Below are positions 7,462 to 7,901 of a stretch of DNA of 7,901 bases, piece by piece. Origin of the DNA: Thermoanaerobaculales bacterium (GTDB lineage Bacteria > Acidobacteriota > Thermoanaerobaculia > Thermoanaerobaculales > Sulfomarinibacteraceae). A program made the translations under genes and the position numbers. Within the stretch, counting starts at the first letter, position 1, and each line of letters starts with the position of its first letter. The DNA is taken from contig JAOZPW010000184.1 of the NCBI GenBank assembly GCA_029932545.1, forward strand, positions 1-7,901, in the 5' to 3' direction. The notes beneath the pieces were generated by a model. It made no database searches, was not told where the DNA came from, and saw nothing but the letters and a program-made list of their open reading frames with translations.

Positions 7462-7499
7462 CTCTCTGCGTTTCTCTGTGCTCTCTGTGTCTCTGTGGT
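7462..7499 (-). repeat. Right arm of inverted repeat pair
   Basis: Read on the minus strand it starts ACCACAGAGACACAGAG and repeats the CACAGAG, AACGC and GAG blocks of the left arm in the same order. Alignment needs no gap over 38 bases. The inverted layout would let the two arms pair in RNA or single-stranded DNA, bringing both ends of the 326-bp interior together. Confidence 0.85.
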
Positions 7500-7523
7500 T
7501 CCTGTGTTGATGTCTTTGTCTTC

Positions 7524-7553
7524 CCTTTTTGTGCCTTTTTGTGCCTCTTTGTG
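7524..7553 (-). repeat. Three 10-bp tandem repeats beside the adaptor stop codon
   Basis: On the plus strand the units are CCTTTTTGTG (7524-7533), CCTTTTTGTG (7534-7543) and CCTCTTTGTG (7544-7553). On the coding (minus) strand they read CACAAAGAGG then CACAAAAAGG twice. The tandem starts one base after the TAG stop of the adaptor gene. It resembles the CACAGAG arms in composition and probably belongs to the same repeat family. On the transcribed strand it gives an A-rich, not U-rich, RNA, so it is not a terminator. Confidence 0.85.
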
Positions 7554-7554
7554 G

Positions 7555-7901
7555 CTATTCATCATCTTCTTCTTTGTCGTCATCTTCGTCTTCGGGCTCC
7601 GGGTCGCCAGGCAGGCGGACCTTGGCGCCGTCTTTCAGACCCGACTGGCCGGCAACGACGATCTGATCGCCCAGTGCTAGACCCTCGGTGGGTTCCATGT
7701 ACTCGGTGTCTTCCAGGGCCGGCACGACGGCGAGACGCTCGACCGTTCGTTCGTTCCCCAACCGGAAGACGAAGATCTGGTCGTTGTCGTAGACCAGCGC
7801 CTTTTTTGGGATGCGGATCGCGTGCTCGTGAACGCTGGTGACCAGTTCGACCTGCACGTACATGCCGGGGCGCAGACCCTGTTGCCGTGGCGTGGCGACG
7901 G
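7555..7901 (-). CDS. RND efflux periplasmic adaptor subunit (membrane fusion protein), C-terminal part only
   Basis: This is the 3' end of a gene that enters from the right window edge; the frame stays open to base 7901, so the ATG at 7863 is internal and not the start. About 115 residues are visible. The segment LRPGMYVQVELV followed by IRIPKKALVYDNDQIFVF is the usual end of the beta-barrel domain and entry to the membrane-proximal domain of RND adaptors. The later GLALGDQIVVAGQSGLKDGAKVRL is the usual final motif of that domain. Adaptors of this kind are anchored to the inner membrane and join an RND permease to an outer-membrane channel. The protein ends in a strongly acidic tail of about 14 residues (EPEDEDDDKEEDDE), not part of the normal fold. 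The stop TAG (7557-7555) directly abuts a repeat-rich 500-bp gap before the first permease. Family assignment is secure; substrate is unknown. Confidence 0.93.
   Translation of the reverse strand, partial: VATPRQQGLRPGMYVQVELVTSVHEHAIRIPKKALVYDNDQIFVFRLGNERTVERLAVVPALEDTEYMEPTEGLALGDQIVVAGQSGLKDGAKVRLPGDPEPEDEDDDKEEDDE

Larger units (their letters stand above)
7098..7499. mobile_element. Putative non-autonomous repeat element with inverted CACAGAGACACAGAG arms
   Basis: Two 38-bp arms in inverted orientation (7098-7135 and 7462-7499, 33 of 38 positions alike by eye) bound a 326-bp interior. The interior holds many short hairpins and no recognisable protein. I see no transposase and no clear target-site duplication outside the arms, so the element would be non-autonomous, or simply a pair of dispersed repeats. 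From memory, arms of this type are widespread intergenic repeats in several phyla and yield spurious translations such as TTETQRAQR; they often sit beside small GxxExxY or four-helix-bundle protein genes, neither of which is present here. Its position inside an efflux operon, between adaptor and permease, suggests insertion after the operon formed. The exact outer limits are uncertain; the repeat-like sequence on the right continues to 7554. Confidence 0.55.
7050..7583 (-). other. Open frame bridging the adaptor tail and the permease start (probably not a real protein)
   Basis: A 177-codon frame begins at an ATG inside the adaptor's acidic-tail codons, in a different frame, and runs without a stop through the tandem repeats, both arms and the hairpin region. 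It ends at TGA (7052-7050), which overlaps the permease ATG as TGATG. Its product contains the repeat-derived strings SHKEAQKGTK and TTETQRAQRN, known to arise as spurious translations of this repeat type, and no domain is recognisable. I do not call it a gene. The stop/start overlap at both ends could nevertheless relay ribosomes from adaptor to permease. Confidence 0.25.

Noticed and set aside
7098..7499. CRISPR array
   Set aside because: There are only two repeat copies, in inverted rather than direct orientation, with a 326-bp interior and no regular spacers.
7098..7499. Complete insertion sequence
   Set aside because: There is no transposase reading frame in the 326-bp interior and no clear target duplication outside the arms.

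Overview
The window comes from a moderately high-GC, Gram-negative bacterium. It carries three consecutive minus-strand genes of a tripartite RND (resistance-nodulation-division) efflux system, which spans inner membrane, periplasm and outer membrane. In transcription order (right to left) these are the 3' end of a periplasmic adaptor (membrane fusion protein) gene (7901-7555, cut by the window edge), a 1152-residue RND permease (7050-3592) and a second, divergent 1044-residue RND permease (3595-461). The two permease genes overlap by ATGA. No outer-membrane TolC-type channel, regulator, tRNA, rRNA or CRISPR array is visible. Lineage cannot be fixed. The CACAGAGACACAGAG-type repeat is, from memory, scattered through Acidobacteriota, Planctomycetota and former Deltaproteobacteria, so one of these is a guess.

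The least ordinary part is the roughly 500-bp gap between adaptor and first permease (7051-7554). It holds two 38-bp arms in inverted orientation (7098-7135 and 7462-7499), a 3 x 10-bp tandem beside the adaptor stop codon, and an interior with at least six short hairpins, most with 5-6 bp stems and exactly 3-nt loops. It looks like a small dispersed repeat element inserted into the operon. An open frame (7583-7050) runs through the whole element from inside the adaptor tail and ends in a TGATG overlap with the permease start, so translation could in principle be relayed across it.

The left end (1-460), downstream of the operon, shows no convincing gene. It has a degenerate 6/12/18-nt periodic tract (84-161), a perfect 16-bp inverted repeat (216-231/258-273) with a competing 10-bp inverted pair, and a 14-bp bulged inverted repeat containing TTGACAAT (337-350/383-397). 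None is followed by a T-run, so none is a standard intrinsic terminator.

Functionally, the two permeases and the adaptor should form a proton-driven exporter. Tandem different permeases recall MdtBC/MuxBC, where both subunits act together. In both permeases the first TM4 aspartate is kept, while the second TM4 aspartate and the TM10 lysine of AcrB are replaced. The first permease also has an unusually long TM6-TM7 linker with extra hydrophobic segments. Substrate cannot be read from the sequence.
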